Source: Tsuneonella troitsensis
GTDB lineage: Bacteria > Pseudomonadota > Alphaproteobacteria > Sphingomonadales > Sphingomonadaceae
Assembly: GCF_001441535.1 (NCBI RefSeq)
Contig: NZ_LMAU01000001.1
Coordinates: 372,001-436,000, forward strand
Direction of reading: 5' to 3'
DNA: 64,000 nt
The notes under the pieces are model-generated. The model was given only the letters and a program-made list of their open reading frames with translations, made no database searches and was not told the DNA's origin. The position numbers and the translations under genes were made by a program. Positions 62,983-64,000 of this stretch are shown piece by piece. Position 1 is the first letter of the stretch; every line of letters begins with the position of its first letter.

Positions 62983-64000
62983 GCATAACCAGTGGGGGCG
63001 CGGTCAGGCTCGGCGATCCGTCGAGCAGGCGCAGGGCCTCGGTAACGCATCGTTCGGGCCCTTCGTGAGTGACCATGGCGACCAGGACCTCGCCCACCTC
63101 GTTCGCCTCGCCCTGCTGGATCAGGCTTTCGATCGAGACTTCGGCGTCGCGCATCGCCGCGGTGATCTCGGCGAGCACGCCGGGCCGGTCCGCGACGGTG
63201 AAGCGGATATAGGTGTGTCCGCTCCGGTCACCGCTGTCCGCCGCCTGCATCGGCGCCAGCGCGGCGACGGGGATGGAGAACGCGCAGCCCGCATCGCCTC
63301 CGGGCGAAAGCCGCGCGATGTCGATGAGGTCGGCGACGACGGCGCTGGCGGTCGGCCCGTCGCCCGCTCCAGGCCCCTGGAACAGCAGGCGGCCCGAAAA
63401 ATTGCCTTCCGCGACGACTGCGTTGGTCGGCCCGTCGACGTGGGCCAGCGGGTGCTGCTGCGGCACGAGGCAGGGCCGCACGCGCTGGAGCAGGCGCTGC
63501 GCGCCGCTGGCGTCGGTCTCCACGTCGGCCTCGCCGATCAGCCGGATGACGAAGCCCAGGTCCCGCGCCCGCGAGATGTCCGCCGCCCGCACCCGGGCGA
63601 TTCCCTCGCAAGACACGGTGTCGAGATCGAGCCGCGCGCCGAACGCGATCGCGGCGAGGATCGCGAGCTTGTGCCCGGCGTCGATCCCCTCGATGTCGAG
63701 CGTGGGATCGGCCTCGGCAAAGCCCATGGCCTGCGCTTCGGCCAGCACGTCGGCGAAATCGCGCCCGGTATCCTCCATTGTCGAGAGGATGAAGTTGCAG
63801 GTGCCGTTGAGGATGCCCTGCACGCGGTCGATCACGTTGGCCGCGGCGCCTTCGCGCAGTCCTTTTATCACGGGGATACCGCCCGCCACCGCCGCCTCGA
63901 ATTTCAGCGGCACACCAGCTGCCTCCGCCGCTTCGGCCAGTTCCAGGCCGTGGCGCGCGATCATGGCCTTGTTGGCGGTGACCAGGCCCTTGCCGCTGGC
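62966..64000 (-). CDS. hom: homoserine dehydrogenase, C-terminal part (cut by window edge)
   Basis: 345 codons are present; the N-terminal NAD(P) domain lies beyond base 64000. Visible: VTANKAMIARHGLELAEAAE, FEAAVAGGIPVIKGLREG, ILNGTCNFILSTMEDTG, AEADPTLDIEGIDAGHKLAIL, and a C-terminal ACT domain from about YIRFTVADRPGVLAEITAAM. It reduces aspartate semialdehyde to homoserine for Thr/Met synthesis, with the ACT domain typically giving threonine feedback. Confidence 0.96.
   Translation of the reverse strand, partial: ASGKGLVTANKAMIARHGLELAEAAEAAGVPLKFEAAVAGGIPVIKGLREGAAANVIDRVQGILNGTCNFILSTMEDTGRDFADVLAEAQAMGFAEADPTLDIEGIDAGHKLAILAAIAFGARLDLDTVSCEGIARVRAADISRARDLGFVIRLIGEADVETDASGAQRLLQRVRPCLVPQQHPLAHVDGPTNAVVAEGNFSGRLLFQGPGAGDGPTASAVVADLIDIARLSPGGDAGCAFSIPVAALAPMQAADSGDRSGHTYIRFTVADRPGVLAEITAAMRDAEVSIESLIQQGEANEVGEVLVAMVTHEGPERCVTEALRLLDGSPSLTAPPLVMPILAA

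Overview
The window is high-GC DNA, almost fully coding, with tightly packed genes that often overlap by four bases (ATGA, GTGA, TTGA junctions). Gene content points to an alphaproteobacterium of the Sphingomonadales, most likely an Erythrobacteraceae-type organism (Erythrobacter, Altererythrobacter, Qipengyuania or relatives). The evidence is the Rrf2-sufB-C-D-S-T-A order, the MmcB DNA-repair protein, a DUF2093 protein, and several small secreted proteins of a style I associate with sphingomonads. It is chromosomal: pheST, rpmI-rplT, rpmB, prfC, purD, pyrD, nadC, prs, glpX and hom are all present. No phage, transposase, CRISPR array or plasmid gene was seen.

Layout. 1-1.2 kb: start of a gamma-glutamyltransferase and pyrD (minus). 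1.6-2.5 kb: an AraC-type regulator. 2.6-9.8 kb: a SUF iron-sulfur assembly operon (Rrf2 regulator, sufB, sufC, sufD, sufS, sufT, sufA) with four non-SUF genes threaded through it. 9.8-16.3 kb: lipoprotein, EI24 membrane protein, adenosine kinase-type sugar kinase, two unknowns, purD and xseA, whose start codons overlap head to head. 16.3-18.3 kb: DUF2093, M23 peptidase and phytase-like esterase in one overlapping run. 18.4-21.2 kb: rpmB, tadA, RNase T2, nadC. 21.3-23.4 kb: LytTR response regulator with LytS-type kinase. 23.4-29.2 kb: an HD-fold metal enzyme, then an envelope-oriented minus-strand cluster (M48-PDZ protease, DsbA-like protein, M48-TPR protease, alpha/beta hydrolase, App1-type phosphatase). 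29.2-33.4 kb: a PAS/acidic-linker protein, DUF2141, sterol-desaturase-family protein, MmcB and an unknown.

33.4-38.1 kb: tRNA-Arg and a reactive-sulfur operon. It has a BigR/SqrR-type ArsR repressor, an ETHE1-like persulfide dioxygenase, a split YeeE/YedE sulfur transporter, a DUF442 sulfurtransferase-like protein and a SulP anion transporter. Two perfect, abutting palindromes lie just upstream. 38.1-43.5 kb: tRNA-Leu, thioesterase, oligopeptidase B, aminopeptidase P, VOC and cupin proteins. 43.7-46.5 kb: a secreted EF-hand protein followed by an OmpR/EnvZ-type pair. 46.5-55.1 kb: prfC, a YdfG-like dehydrogenase, pheT, pheS, two paralogous AraC regulators, rplT and rpmI. The two AraC genes sit inside the usual rpmI-rplT-pheS-pheT series. 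55.2-59.8 kb: SDR, membrane-anchored sulfatase-family protein, hisN-type phosphatase, prs. 59.8-61.4 kb: a compositionally different patch with a small two-TM protein, a lipoprotein and an apparently frameshifted helix-turn-helix gene. 61.4-64 kb: glpX, a secreted unknown, and hom, cut by the window edge.

The most interesting material is the extra genes inside the suf operon, the double operator of the persulfide operon, the AraC pair interrupting the translation cluster, the PAS/acidic protein, and the 60-kb patch. All functional statements rest on motif reading by eye; no database search was run.
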